From Chitinophaga solisilvae (GTDB lineage: Bacteria > Bacteroidota > Bacteroidia > Chitinophagales > Chitinophagaceae): DNA of 64,000 nt. The stretch lies in the NCBI RefSeq assembly GCF_009928525.1, contig NZ_JAABOK010000009.1:124001-188000 (forward strand). Reading direction: 5' to 3'. Numbering within the stretch: position 1 is the first letter of the stretch; each line of letters opens with the position of its first letter. Shown piece by piece: positions 36,021 through 44,105 of this stretch. The notes beneath the pieces were generated by a model. The model did not search any database. It was not told the DNA's origin and saw nothing but the letters and a program-made list of their open reading frames with translations. Made by a program: the position numbers and the translations under genes.

Positions 36021-38207
36021 ATGAAAAAGATCATCACCTATTTAATCAGTCTTGTGCTGATAGTATTTATTGGTTTGACAGAAGCCTGTAAGAAGAACGA
36101 TCCGCCAATAGCAGCCTCCCTTGCGGTCCGCAGTTATTATCCGAACAGCGGGAATGCAGGTACGCTGATCACCATTCAGGGCACGGGGCTGCTGGCAAAA
36201 GGGACGGTTATGTTTGGTGATAAGGCCGCCGAAGTACTGAACTTTAACGACACTTCCATGGTGGTACGTGCACCTGAAAATGAGGCAACCGTTAGGTTAA
36301 CACTTGTTACCACTGATAAGACCATTAACATAGGCAACTATACTTACCAGCAGCTGAGTGTCCATGGTTTTTCTCCCATGAACGGTGCTGCCGGTATGCA
36401 GATAAGAATCAGCGGAGAAGGCTTTGGCAATACCCATTCACCGGCTGTTGTTACCATCAACGGTGTCAGCGCCAGTGTGGTGAGTGTGAGCGATACCCTG
36501 ATTGTGGCAGAAGTGCCGGAGAAGGCAGGTAGTGGCCCTGTAATGGTAGCGGTGGATGGAAAGACCTCTTCCGGCGCCAACTTCCGCTTTCAGTCGGTTA
36601 CCGGAATCAAGCCCCGCACAGGTGGAGCCGGTACTAAAGTGACCATATCCGGAGAAGGCTTTGAAGGTACAGCAGCCGGTAATATCGTTGATTTCAACGG
36701 TAAAGCGGCGAAAGTACTGGAAGTATCTGCTACTAATCTGGTGGTGGAAGCTCCTGAAGGCGTAGCAACCGGACCCGTAGCAGTAACTATTAACGGACAG
36801 AAAACAACCGGTCCTGCGTTTACCACAGTACCGCCACCCACTATTGTATCCGTGACGCCGTTGAGTGGTCCTAAAGGACTTGATATGACGATCAACGGAA
36901 TTAACTTCAGTACACTCCCTGAAGAAAACGTAGTAACGATCAACGGTACGGCCGTTCCGGTGAAAACAGCGACTGCCACCAGACTTACGTTGATACTTCC
37001 CGGCGGAACAGGTGATGGTAAAGTGATGGTATCCGTGAACGACCAGAAAGTGGAAGGCCCGCAGTTTAAAGACCAGAACCTGGGTATTACGCAGGTGAAC
37101 CCGGCTACCGGTCTGGCAGGTACGAAAGTAACGATTACCGGCGCCGGCTTCAGCGCCGTAGCCGCAGAGAATATTGTCACCTTCAACGGTGTTGCTGCCA
37201 TAGTGGAAAGCGCCACAGAAACGTCTCTGGTGGTAACAACACCTGCTAATCTTACTAGCGGTCAGCTGGTGGTAAAACGTGCAGCACTGGAAGCAAAGGC
37301 GCCGAATGAATTTTTCCGTGCAGGCGTGCAAACACTGTATGGAGGCCCCGGCACAGGAAGCTTTATTGGCGGCAGCTCCTCCGGTATTGCCATAGATTCC
37401 AAAGGAAACGTATATGTATCCAGCCGCTCTGACAGAACGATCCGTAAAATTACGCCTGATGGCCAGGCGGTTATCTGGGCAGGTAAACTCAACGAATTCG
37501 GCAGCGAGGATGGCCCGCTGTCTGCAGCCACCTTCGGTAGCATCAACGGTATCGTAATAGATGCCAGCGATAATATGTATGTGGCAGAGAGCAATTACGC
37601 CAATAACATCCGGAAGATTACACCTAATGGCATGGTGACTACCCTGAAAACAGGCTTGCCTTACGCTGGGAGGGTATTCCTGAACAAAGCCGGCGAGCTG
37701 TACATTACGCAGATGTATCAGGGTATTCTGAAAGTACACGCAAATGGTGCTACAGAAAAGGTATTTGGCGCTACAGCCTCCGATGCCTGCAGCCCTGCTT
37801 TTGATCTGGCAGGTAATATCTACTTCCTGAACGATGACTATAACACCTATATATCATTCCTTCCTGCCAGGGGAGCTGCTATCATTGAGTATATCGGTCA
37901 GTCTGAAGGTGGTTACCAGGATGGTCCGCGTTCATCCGCCTTACTGGGGGCAGCACCATCCGGTTTAGTGCTTGATGGGGAAGGCAACCTGCTGATCTGG
38001 GACAAATGGAATTATAGTGTCCGTAAATACAATGTGGTGAGCGGAGAGGTAACCACCATGATGAAGGCTGCTTCCGGTTATGGGGATGGCGCCTTTGATC
38101 AGGCAAAATTCTCTCCCATTGTTACAGGAATGGCAATAGGTAAAGATGGAAGTATTTATGTGATTGATGCTAATAATAGTGCTGTGCGGAAATTATTCCT
38201 GAGATAG
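36021..38207 (+). CDS. IPT/TIG-domain and NHL-like beta-propeller lipoprotein
   Basis: 728 residues. A weak lipoprotein signal (LIVFIGLTEACKKND, Cys about 23) precedes about five IPT/TIG domains (residues about 35-430), each with GxxGTxVTIxGxGF and NxVxFNGxxAxV patterns. A six-bladed NHL-type propeller follows (about 445-728), with blades such as GIAIDSKGNVYVSSRSDRTI, RKITPDG, GIVIDASDNMYVAESNYANN and GMAIGKDGSIYVIDANNSAV. It is an extracellular glycan- or protein-binding surface protein and the last gene of the operon, followed by a strong terminator. Confidence 0.92.
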   Translation: MKKIITYLISLVLIVFIGLTEACKKNDPPIAASLAVRSYYPNSGNAGTLITIQGTGLLAKGTVMFGDKAAEVLNFNDTSMVVRAPENEATVRLTLVTTDKTINIGNYTYQQLSVHGFSPMNGAAGMQIRISGEGFGNTHSPAVVTINGVSASVVSVSDTLIVAEVPEKAGSGPVMVAVDGKTSSGANFRFQSVTGIKPRTGGAGTKVTISGEGFEGTAAGNIVDFNGKAAKVLEVSATNLVVEAPEGVATGPVAVTINGQKTTGPAFTTVPPPTIVSVTPLSGPKGLDMTINGINFSTLPEENVVTINGTAVPVKTATATRLTLILPGGTGDGKVMVSVNDQKVEGPQFKDQNLGITQVNPATGLAGTKVTITGAGFSAVAAENIVTFNGVAAIVESATETSLVVTTPANLTSGQLVVKRAALEAKAPNEFFRAGVQTLYGGPGTGSFIGGSSSGIAIDSKGNVYVSSRSDRTIRKITPDGQAVIWAGKLNEFGSEDGPLSAATFGSINGIVIDASDNMYVAESNYANNIRKITPNGMVTTLKTGLPYAGRVFLNKAGELYITQMYQGILKVHANGATEKVFGATASDACSPAFDLAGNIYFLNDDYNTYISFLPARGAAIIEYIGQSEGGYQDGPRSSALLGAAPSGLVLDGEGNLLIWDKWNYSVRKYNVVSGEVTTMMKAASGYGDGAFDQAKFSPIVTGMAIGKDGSIYVIDANNSAVRKLFLR

Positions 38208-38246
38208 GAGATGGTTATAGCATAATACATTCGATTAAAGGTAAAG

Positions 38247-38278
38247 CCCCGTCTGATCTCAGACGGGGTTTGGCTTTT
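38247..38278 (+). terminator. Rho-independent terminator of the TonB/fasciclin operon
   Basis: CCCCGTCTGA (38247-38256) pairs perfectly with TCAGACGGGG (38259-38268), followed by TTTGGCTTTT. It lies 40 bp after the last stop. Confidence 0.85.
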
Positions 38279-38324
38279 CTGTACACAGGAACAGATCTGA
38301 CAATGCCATTACATTAATTTGTCG

Positions 38325-38332
38325 TAATTTTG
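38325..38332 (+). promoter_or_regulatory. -7 element upstream of the J-domain/KTSC gene
   Basis: TAATTTTG matches TANNTTTG, 70 bp upstream of the ATG at 38403. The -33 element is unclear. Confidence 0.5.
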
Positions 38333-38402
38333 CGCGCTATTTATATTAAATGGTAGTCTGCTCATAATGATCAGCCTGTTTAATTTTTGAACACAATACA
38401 TA

Positions 38403-38852
38403 ATGAGTAAAATAATTGACTACAGAAAACTGCTGGGTGTTACCAAAACTGCAGATCTTAAAGAATTAAAAACCTCCTACAGAAATTTGATGAAGGAATG
38501 GCATCCGGATAAATTCGAGGGACTGGATGAGGAAAAAAAATCAGCCGCAGAAGCAAAAAGTAAAGCATTGATAGAGGCATATCATTTTCTGGTAAGTATT
38601 GCACCGGAAACGATTGAAGCTGCACTGCCTGCTTATACTGCTACCATCTCTGCCAGCATGATTCATGATTTCAGTTATAGCAAAACAACGTTGCAGATCC
38701 AGTTTCAGGATGGCAGCAGCTATGAGTACCTGGATGTGCCTAAAGCATTATACGTGAAGCTGGTTAACTCCGATACGCCGGGCAGATTCTGCCGCAGGCA
38801 TATCTACCACGAGTTTGTGTATCGTAAGGTAAGCAAGGCTGTAGAAGTATAG
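38403..38852 (+). CDS. J-domain and KTSC-domain fusion protein
   Basis: 149 residues. An N-terminal DnaJ-type J-domain (about 5-65) has an intact HPD (WHPDKF) needed to stimulate Hsp70 ATPase. A C-terminal KTSC domain (about 78-143) includes SASMIHDFSYSKTTLQIQFQ, DGSSYEYLDVP and FCRRHIYHEFVYRKV; KTSC domains occur with nucleic-acid enzymes and lysyl-tRNA synthetases. It has its own promoter-like element and terminator, so it is monocistronic. A cytoplasmic co-chaperone for a specific client is a reasonable inference. Confidence 0.9.
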   Translation: MSKIIDYRKLLGVTKTADLKELKTSYRNLMKEWHPDKFEGLDEEKKSAAEAKSKALIEAYHFLVSIAPETIEAALPAYTATISASMIHDFSYSKTTLQIQFQDGSSYEYLDVPKALYVKLVNSDTPGRFCRRHIYHEFVYRKVSKAVEV

Positions 38853-38871
38853 TATTGATCTTATATAATAT

Positions 38872-38913
38872 ATAAAAAACGGAGTGGCCGGTAACAGCCA
38901 CTCCGTTTTTTAT
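38872..38913 (+). terminator. Bidirectional-type hairpin terminator
   Basis: ATAAAAAACGGAGTGGC (38872-38888) pairs perfectly with GCCACTCCGTTTTTTAT (38897-38913). A-tract and T-tract flank the stem, so it can end transcription on both strands between the convergent genes. Confidence 0.9.
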
Positions 38914-39013
38914 GTCTGTATTCATCCTCCTGTTTCAGTCAACGGAGAATGAACATCATGATGTATGTATTGAACGCGCTTCTTAAATCTGGAAACCCCT
39001 TCAGAAAAATTCA

Positions 39014-40072
39014 TCACACCGGCAGCCCGTATCCGCGCAGCTGTCCGTCACTCGTGGTCAGCAGCAGCTTGTCATGCACAATCATCACATTGATAATATT
39101 ACTGCTGTAATCATAGATATAGTCCGGATTGGTAGTAGGATTACCATCCAGGTCGTAGGCGGTAAACTCAATACCCTCTGGCATTACTTCTGCCTTACAG
39201 CGTAAATCTTTTCGGTCCAGCAGTAATAATCTTCCGAACTGAGAGACGATGAGGATATTATTATCATCTACAAAAAATACACTGTAGTTGATATTATCTG
39301 GTTCAGAGGAGGGGAAATCTTTACTGCCATCGAAAATGGCAGATTGCTCCTGATCTGCTACCAGGGCAATTTCCGGAAAGGAATAGACCACCAGCGGGCC
39401 ATCATAATGAGGGGCCATCACAAACTCTTTTCCGGAGGGGGCAAAGTTACCCATGATTACGTCATCGCATTGGGTGAGTTCTGTCAGGGAGATGATACCA
39501 TCATTCAGCCGGAGTTGCATGTGGATGCAGTCATCCTGACCGGCAGCGGCTTCCAGCAGGATGGTGTTATTGTCCGGCGTAGCATGAAATGTATAGGCGT
39601 ATTGCTGGCTCTCCTGCAGCGGATACGAGGCTATCACCTCAAAAGTGCCGGCATCCATTACCTGCAGCTCGTCGGTTTCATCGTCATCTCCCGGTAATAT
39701 ATACCAGATGGTTTTATTATCCTTGCTGAAATAACACGCTGCACCCAGGAACCAGCCCCAGGAGCGGTGCGCTACAGTATGTAAAACGGTGGTTCCTTCC
39801 GCATCGAGAATACGCATGTCAGTCATGCCCGCAATGGCAATCAGGCGGCCGTCGGAAGAGGCAGACAGCTTACTGCTGACATAGTTCGCATTTTGTCCCT
39901 GCATGATTTTCTCCCAGACAATCTCCAGGTTGGCATTGAGTTTTGTAATCAGCGGCTGACTGGCAAAGTTCATCAGTATCTCTCCATCCGGCAATGGTAC
40001 TACGTTTACCGGGTTGGCGGTAAATGTCAGCCTGTGCTTTAACGGCAGGTTTATATGTAAAAATTGACTCAT
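39014..40072 (-). CDS. Beta-propeller-like (WD40/quinoprotein-like) protein of unknown function
   Basis: 352 residues, no signal peptide. Repeating strand patterns with short Asp/Gly turns (NVVPLPDGEILMNFA, KLSASSDGRLIAIAGMTDMR, ILDAEGTTVLHTV, FHATPDNNTILLEAAAG, NNILIVSQFGRLLLLDRKDL, LTTSDGQLRGYG) suggest six or seven blades. No catalytic residues are identified. It is probably an intracellular binding scaffold. It is convergent with the J-domain gene and 133 bp downstream of the GreA/B-like gene on the same strand. Confidence 0.75.
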   Translation of the reverse strand: MSQFLHINLPLKHRLTFTANPVNVVPLPDGEILMNFASQPLITKLNANLEIVWEKIMQGQNANYVSSKLSASSDGRLIAIAGMTDMRILDAEGTTVLHTVAHRSWGWFLGAACYFSKDNKTIWYILPGDDDETDELQVMDAGTFEVIASYPLQESQQYAYTFHATPDNNTILLEAAAGQDDCIHMQLRLNDGIISLTELTQCDDVIMGNFAPSGKEFVMAPHYDGPLVVYSFPEIALVADQEQSAIFDGSKDFPSSEPDNINYSVFFVDDNNILIVSQFGRLLLLDRKDLRCKAEVMPEGIEFTAYDLDGNPTTNPDYIYDYSSNIINVMIVHDKLLLTTSDGQLRGYGLPV

Positions 40073-40205
40073 GTTTTTTGTTTATACCGTCGCAAAGGTA
40101 AGGCACAAATCACTTTTCCGGCAACCCTTATCTTTTTTGGCAGATGAAGACAGATGATGGAAGTGGTATTGCCTGCAGCAACGGCCGGCAGGGAGGAGCA
40201 GATCA

Positions 40206-40664
40206 TCAATAGATCTCCGTTATCCTGTTTTTCCCTTTGAATTCAAATTCATCTCCTGCTTTTTTCTGCATCAGTTGCTGTGCGAGCGGAGATGCCGGGG
40301 AAAGAAAGAAAATAGTTTCTCCGTTGATAACCTGTTTACCAAGACCTGTGCCTATAAAAAAACCGGTGGTGGCAGTCCGTACAAATGCGCCCGCAACAGG
40401 TACATGATAAATGACCTGTACATTAACAGCCTGCAGCGCAAGAAGGTCCTGCCGGTGAGCCAGCAGCTGCCTGGCATGCATATCTTTTTCCATATGGCTC
40501 ATCGCTCTGCCTGTCTCATACTTATCGCCGACGGAACTTTTGCTTTCGTTGTTTGCCGCCGCCTGCGCATCATCCATCGCCTGCTGTGTGGTGGCAATAC
40601 GTTGCAGGAAGATTTGTTCGCAGTATTGTTTCAGTAATTGTTTGTGGACGATTCTTTCTTCCAT
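40206..40664 (-). CDS. GreA/GreB-like transcript-cleavage-factor family protein
   Basis: 152 residues. The N-terminal two thirds form a coiled coil (about 1-75) and the C-terminus has the FKBP-like Gre fold (VQVIYHVPVAGAFVRTATTG, FFLSPASPLAQQLMQKKAGD, EFEFKGKNRITEIY). Bacteroidota carry several short Gre-like paralogues whose coiled-coil tips lack the canonical acidic pair, so this is more likely an RNA-polymerase secondary-channel regulator than a true GreA. It is 26 bp downstream of the LuxR gene and probably co-transcribed with it. Confidence 0.8.
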   Translation of the reverse strand: MEERIVHKQLLKQYCEQIFLQRIATTQQAMDDAQAAANNESKSSVGDKYETGRAMSHMEKDMHARQLLAHRQDLLALQAVNVQVIYHVPVAGAFVRTATTGFFIGTGLGKQVINGETIFFLSPASPLAQQLMQKKAGDEFEFKGKNRITEIY

Positions 40665-40690
40665 AAATGATATTTGTCTGATGGCAAAGG

Positions 40691-41440
40691 TCAGATAATC
40701 CGGCTGTTGATGGCATACGACAACGCCTCTACGATACTATTTACTTCCAGCCGCTCAAATATGCGCCGGCGGTAGTATTTAACGGTATCCGGGGATACGA
40801 AAAGTTTTTCTGCAATCTGACTGATGGTCAGCCCCTGGGCATGCAGCCGCAATACAGCTGTTTCCCGTTCTGTCAGCGCCGGCTTCCTTGATTTGCGCCA
40901 GCGGCGTTGCTTAACATCCAGTTTCCACACATCTGCTGAATGTTGCCGGTAAATCCGGGCATGCCCTGCTGTCTGATGATGCGATATGGAAACGATGCAA
41001 AGGGCCTTCCACATGTTGCCATCGGGAGTCATCAGCAAGGGCGTCAGCTTATGATTAATCAGCACCGGTTTGCCATCTTTGCTGATCAGGTGAAAATCGT
41101 AGGTGATACTTAACTCTTTTCTCTCTGCTACAGGTAATGTTTTGAAGAAGTTGAACCCGGTTTCATTGATAATGTTGAGCAGTTCCAGGTCCGGCTCCGG
41201 TACATGCCGGAAGTAAAAATCATAGCCGGATTGCAGTACTTCAGCAGCCGTGTATCCGCAGAGAAACAGGGGATTGTCCGAAACATATTCAAAAGACATA
41301 TCTGCATAATCAATGATGTACAGACTTTCATACGTAAGCCGGGCAATGGCCTTTACGGCTTCGAGGTAATCCTGTTGCTGCTCCGGTTGCTTACCCAGGT
41401 GATTCTTCGTTAACAGGCTGGAATAACGGTCGTTTTTCAT
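40691..41440 (-). CDS. LuxR-type transcriptional regulator with PAS-like sensor domain
   Basis: 249 residues. A PAS-like region (about 35-150) has SLYIIDYADMSFEYVSDNPL, GYTAAEVLQSGYDFYFRHV and FHLISKDGKPVLINHKL. The C-terminal LuxR HTH (about 185-245) has LTERETAVLRLHAQGLTISQ, IAEKLFVSPDTVKYYRRRIF and a closing EALSYAINSRI. There is no receiver domain. It probably senses a small ligand or redox state in the cytoplasm. It is divergent from the small membrane-protein gene at 41528. Confidence 0.88.
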   Translation of the reverse strand: MKNDRYSSLLTKNHLGKQPEQQQDYLEAVKAIARLTYESLYIIDYADMSFEYVSDNPLFLCGYTAAEVLQSGYDFYFRHVPEPDLELLNIINETGFNFFKTLPVAERKELSITYDFHLISKDGKPVLINHKLTPLLMTPDGNMWKALCIVSISHHQTAGHARIYRQHSADVWKLDVKQRRWRKSRKPALTERETAVLRLHAQGLTISQIAEKLFVSPDTVKYYRRRIFERLEVNSIVEALSYAINSRII

Positions 41441-41527
41441 CGGTGTGTGTAATGCGGGTAAATTTACACTAAAGTGTAGGCTTTCAAAATCTTTTTGTGT
41501 TGACTTTTGATGTAAATACCTGGTTAT

Positions 41528-41782
41528 ATGAAGCAGCTGTCAACCATGAATCGAGAGGAATTTACTGTCACACAACCTGCCCTGAGATGCGTATTACTGG
41601 TGTTTGCCGTACTGGCGCCGGGAATGGGAATACTACTTTGCTGCTTTCATGCCAGGTGTATGGTTTTTGTTCCGTTGATGGCCCTGCCGGTTACTTTTCC
41701 GGCGTTGAAGACCGCTTTAAAACGGATAAGAGCGGAACTAAAGTCCCGTTCCATTAACGCTTTAAATTGCGGATGTTTATGA
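41528..41782 (+). CDS. Small membrane protein, translationally coupled to a DUF3667 gene
   Basis: 84 residues with two hydrophobic segments (LRCVLLVFAVLAPGMGILLC and MVFVPLMALPVTFPA) and a basic C-terminal tail. There is no family match. Its TGA overlaps the ATG of the next gene (ATGA at 41779-41782), which is the main argument that it is translated. An internal ATG at 41546 is an alternative start. Confidence 0.55.
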   Translation: MKQLSTMNREEFTVTQPALRCVLLVFAVLAPGMGILLCCFHARCMVFVPLMALPVTFPALKTALKRIRAELKSRSINALNCGCL

Positions 41783-42498
41783 GCTGCTATAACTGTAATC
41801 AGCCTGTCAGTGAAAAATTTTGTGGCAACTGCGGGCAGCCTGCTGTTTTAAAACGGGTCGATGGTCATTATATTCTTCACGAAATACAGCATATCCTGCA
41901 TTTCGAAAAGGGTATCCTCTATACTTTTAAGGCGCTGCTGGTAAGTCCGGGGAAAAGTATACGGGAGTTTATCACCTGCAACCGTAACCGACTGGTAAAG
42001 CCTGTTATCTTCCTTCTCATCACTTCCCTGATTTATACGGTCATCATTCACTTTTTTCATACCAGTGAAACCCATGCTGCGCGGGGTATTCCGCAGTCAT
42101 CGGGGATAGCCGCCGTTTTTGCCTGGGTGGAAAGTCATTATGGTTATGCCAACATCATTATGGGAGTATTTATAGGAGGGTGGCTGAAACTGATGTTTGG
42201 CAGATATGGCTATAATTTTTATGAGATGCTGATTCTGTTATGTTTTGTAATGGGGATGGGCATGTTGATACTTGCAGTTTTTGAGCTGGGAGAAGGGCTG
42301 TTGAAAGTCAGCCTGGCATCGCCGGCCAGCATTGCAGCTATTCTTTACTGTGCATGGGCTATTGCGCAGTTTTTTGATCCGCGGAAATTCAAAAATTACT
42401 TACTCGCATTAATGGCTTATCTGTTAGGTATGTTTTCCTTTATATTATCAGCAGTGCTGTTGGGAGCAGTGGCTGACCTGCTGATGAAGCATGTGTAG
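41779..42498 (+). CDS. DUF3667-type membrane protein with zinc-ribbon N-terminus
   Basis: 239 residues from ATG 41779, chosen because of the 4-bp overlap with the preceding stop; in-frame TTG 41767 and ATG 41773 are less likely. The N-terminal zinc ribbon is CYNCNQPV…KFCGNCGQPA. The family segment RVDGHYILHEIQHILHFEKG, ILYTFKALLVSPGKSIREFI and NRLVKPVIFLLITSLIYTV follows, then three more membrane spans. DUF3667 proteins are common, uncharacterised Bacteroidota membrane proteins. Confidence 0.85.
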   Translation: MSCYNCNQPVSEKFCGNCGQPAVLKRVDGHYILHEIQHILHFEKGILYTFKALLVSPGKSIREFITCNRNRLVKPVIFLLITSLIYTVIIHFFHTSETHAARGIPQSSGIAAVFAWVESHYGYANIIMGVFIGGWLKLMFGRYGYNFYEMLILLCFVMGMGMLILAVFELGEGLLKVSLASPASIAAILYCAWAIAQFFDPRKFKNYLLALMAYLLGMFSFILSAVLLGAVADLLMKHV

Positions 42499-42504
42499 AA
42501 ATGA

Positions 42505-42531
42505 GCAGTGGCAGGATATTCCTGCCACTGC
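42505..42531. terminator. Hairpin between convergent genes
   Basis: GCAGTGGCAGG and CCTGCCACTGC form a perfect stem around ATATT. There is no strong T-run on either side; it is positioned between two convergent stops. Confidence 0.5.
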
Positions 42532-42547
42532 ATATGTAACCATGAAA

Positions 42548-43363
42548 TCAGCTTAGCATATAACTCAGGATGGGTGCGCATTTCTCTTTACAGGGCTTGT
42601 AATAGGCGCCATGTTTCCAGGTGGCTGATTTGGGTGATAAGCCCCACCAGAATTCAGCCAGCGCCAGAGGCTCCAGCTGATGCCGAAAGGCATATTGCAG
42701 TAATTTCGGACCTGCACATTCTCCGGCACCCGCCGGTGGCTGTTTATAGCCGTGGTCAGTAAAAATATCTACCAGATTCCTGAACTGCCCGGCCCTGTTA
42801 CTGAAATTATATTGTTCGTGGAGTTGCCGTTGTAACCTGTTGGAATGAGCTTTGCGTAATTCCTTCAGCTTGGTGATGGCCGCCTCGTGGAGGATGGCAT
42901 CTTCCCCGGACAGTACGGCAATTTCATTGTTGATGGCTGATAACCGGATCATACCGGCATTCAGAAAGCCGCCTGTTTTAAGTCCGTCGAATACCGGCTC
43001 CACAAATCTGTTATGGTGATTGCCATTTGCCAGCTTGCCGGAAAAGGCAGACAGGTAACCCAGTACGCCGCAGCGGGTTCTAACCACCAGTACGCCGAAC
43101 ATCTTGCCAATAACGGCGCCGTTACCATGGCTGCCGAGGCCAAAATTGTGTTTCCATTCATTCTGAACGGCCAGGTATTGCTGTAGTTCGGCTATAGCCG
43201 TTTCACACAGCGGATGAATATTGTCTTCCAGGTTAAACGTAAGCGATTCCGCTACCGACCTGGCATTGTCCTGGTCGGTAAAGCGGCAGAAGGCCGTGCC
43301 GGCATCCTGTTCTGTTATGGATAAATCCTCTTTTACATCTGTCTTATACATGCTTGCGGGCAT
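42548..43363 (-). CDS. Stand-alone N-terminal domain of Bacteroidota RluA-type pseudouridine synthases (no catalytic domain)
   Basis: About 271 residues from ATG 43363 (or 267 from 43351). Recognisable blocks are IAELQQYLAVQNEWKHNFGL, GKMFGVLVVRTRCGVLGYLS, AFSGKLAN, AGAGECAGPKLLQYAFRHQL, EPLALAEFWWGLSPKSATW and KPCKEKCAPILSYML. From memory these form the N-terminal half of about 550-residue RluA-family proteins in Bacteroidota, where the last block is followed by the pseudouridine synthase domain. Here a stop follows directly and the converging DUF3667 gene leaves no room for the enzyme domain. It may act in trans, have lost its partner, or be a moonlighting relic; the frame is otherwise intact. 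Confidence 0.65.
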   Translation of the reverse strand: MPASMYKTDVKEDLSITEQDAGTAFCRFTDQDNARSVAESLTFNLEDNIHPLCETAIAELQQYLAVQNEWKHNFGLGSHGNGAVIGKMFGVLVVRTRCGVLGYLSAFSGKLANGNHHNRFVEPVFDGLKTGGFLNAGMIRLSAINNEIAVLSGEDAILHEAAITKLKELRKAHSNRLQRQLHEQYNFSNRAGQFRNLVDIFTDHGYKQPPAGAGECAGPKLLQYAFRHQLEPLALAEFWWGLSPKSATWKHGAYYKPCKEKCAPILSYMLS

Positions 43364-43583
43364 ATTGTCAGCCCCCCGGAGAGGGGGAAGGCGCAAAGGT
43401 AAGCGATTTTATATGGATGGGTGAGGGTAATGGATGCAGGCAGATTTTTCAGGATGGGTACAACTGCCGGAGAAGTGGAGTGCGGGCGCCGGCAGTGGTT
43501 ACAGGCGCACATACACAGAACTCATACACCGGAATCCTTTCAACTGGCTCCCTTACATTTTTTTTGTTGTCAGGAAAAAAATT

Positions 43584-43615
43584 TTGCAAGATAATTTTGT
43601 TAAATTATCTTGCAA
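43584..43615. terminator. Perfect 14-bp hairpin
   Basis: TTGCAAGATAATTT (43584-43597), loop TGTT, AAATTATCTTGCAA (43602-43615). On the minus strand it is followed by a long T-run, so it looks like a minus-strand terminator, although no clear minus-strand gene lies upstream of it. It could also be an operator. Confidence 0.5.
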
Positions 43616-43910
43616 GTGGAAAGTTGAATGCTGTATGTAGATCCATTTTGAAAAGTTGTTTACTGAAACAATCAGAATTAAGTTGATATTGCTTATGTAC
43701 TGAATAGTCGCACAGTATGGCCAATTAAGAGTATATTTTATCCCTGGCCCCTGCTGGACTAATTTTCTTAATCCGGTGACCTCGTACAATTTTATTTTCA
43801 TCAACATTATTTAAAAGTATTCCAACGGCTGGAATTTAAAAGTACTGTAACTGGTTTTTGCTTACTGTTCAGAATAAGAACAGCGGAGAAGTATTTTTTA
43901 TCCTTGCCAG

Positions 43911-44003
43911 ATTCAAATCACACAGAGAAGCCAGAATTCAAATCACTTAAAGCGAACAATTCGAATCACTAAAGAAACCAGATTTAATTGCTTAAAGAGA
44001 ACA
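43911..44003 (+). repeat. Four imperfect 22-24-bp tandem repeats upstream of susC
   Basis: Units start at 43911, 43936, 43959 and 43982. Each begins ATTCAAATCAC or a close variant (ATTCGAATCAC, ATTTAATTGC) and ends AAGC…AACA/CCAG. They end about 100 bp before the susC ATG, so they lie in the expected promoter or leader region and could be iterated regulator sites. Confidence 0.6.
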
Positions 44004-44105
44004 ATAGTATCGTAATCTAAATCTAAGTACAGCTCAGAGCAAATACCGTGACTCATCTCCCCGGATGAGACAGGAGATCATTTATCTAAACCAAAATCCA
44101 TAACA

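Larger units (their letters stand above)
43397..44105. other. 700-bp intergenic stretch before susC
   Basis: Contains two short overlapping plus-strand frames (43354-43686, 43434-43640) with no family match, a perfect hairpin (43584-43615) and a 23-bp imperfect tandem repeat (43911-44003). The second short frame begins SGWVQLPEKWSAGAGSGYRR and might be a gene fragment. The susC promoter must lie here. Confidence 0.5.

Noticed and set aside
36438..37739. 433-codon minus-strand frame
   Set aside because: It lies wholly antisense to the IPT/propeller lipoprotein, is Cys/His/Arg-rich and has no domain; a shadow of GC-rich repeats.
43354..43686. Two overlapping small plus-strand frames upstream of susC
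   Set aside because: No family resemblance, and the first overlaps the 5' end of the minus-strand gene. A gene fragment in 43434-43560 cannot be excluded.
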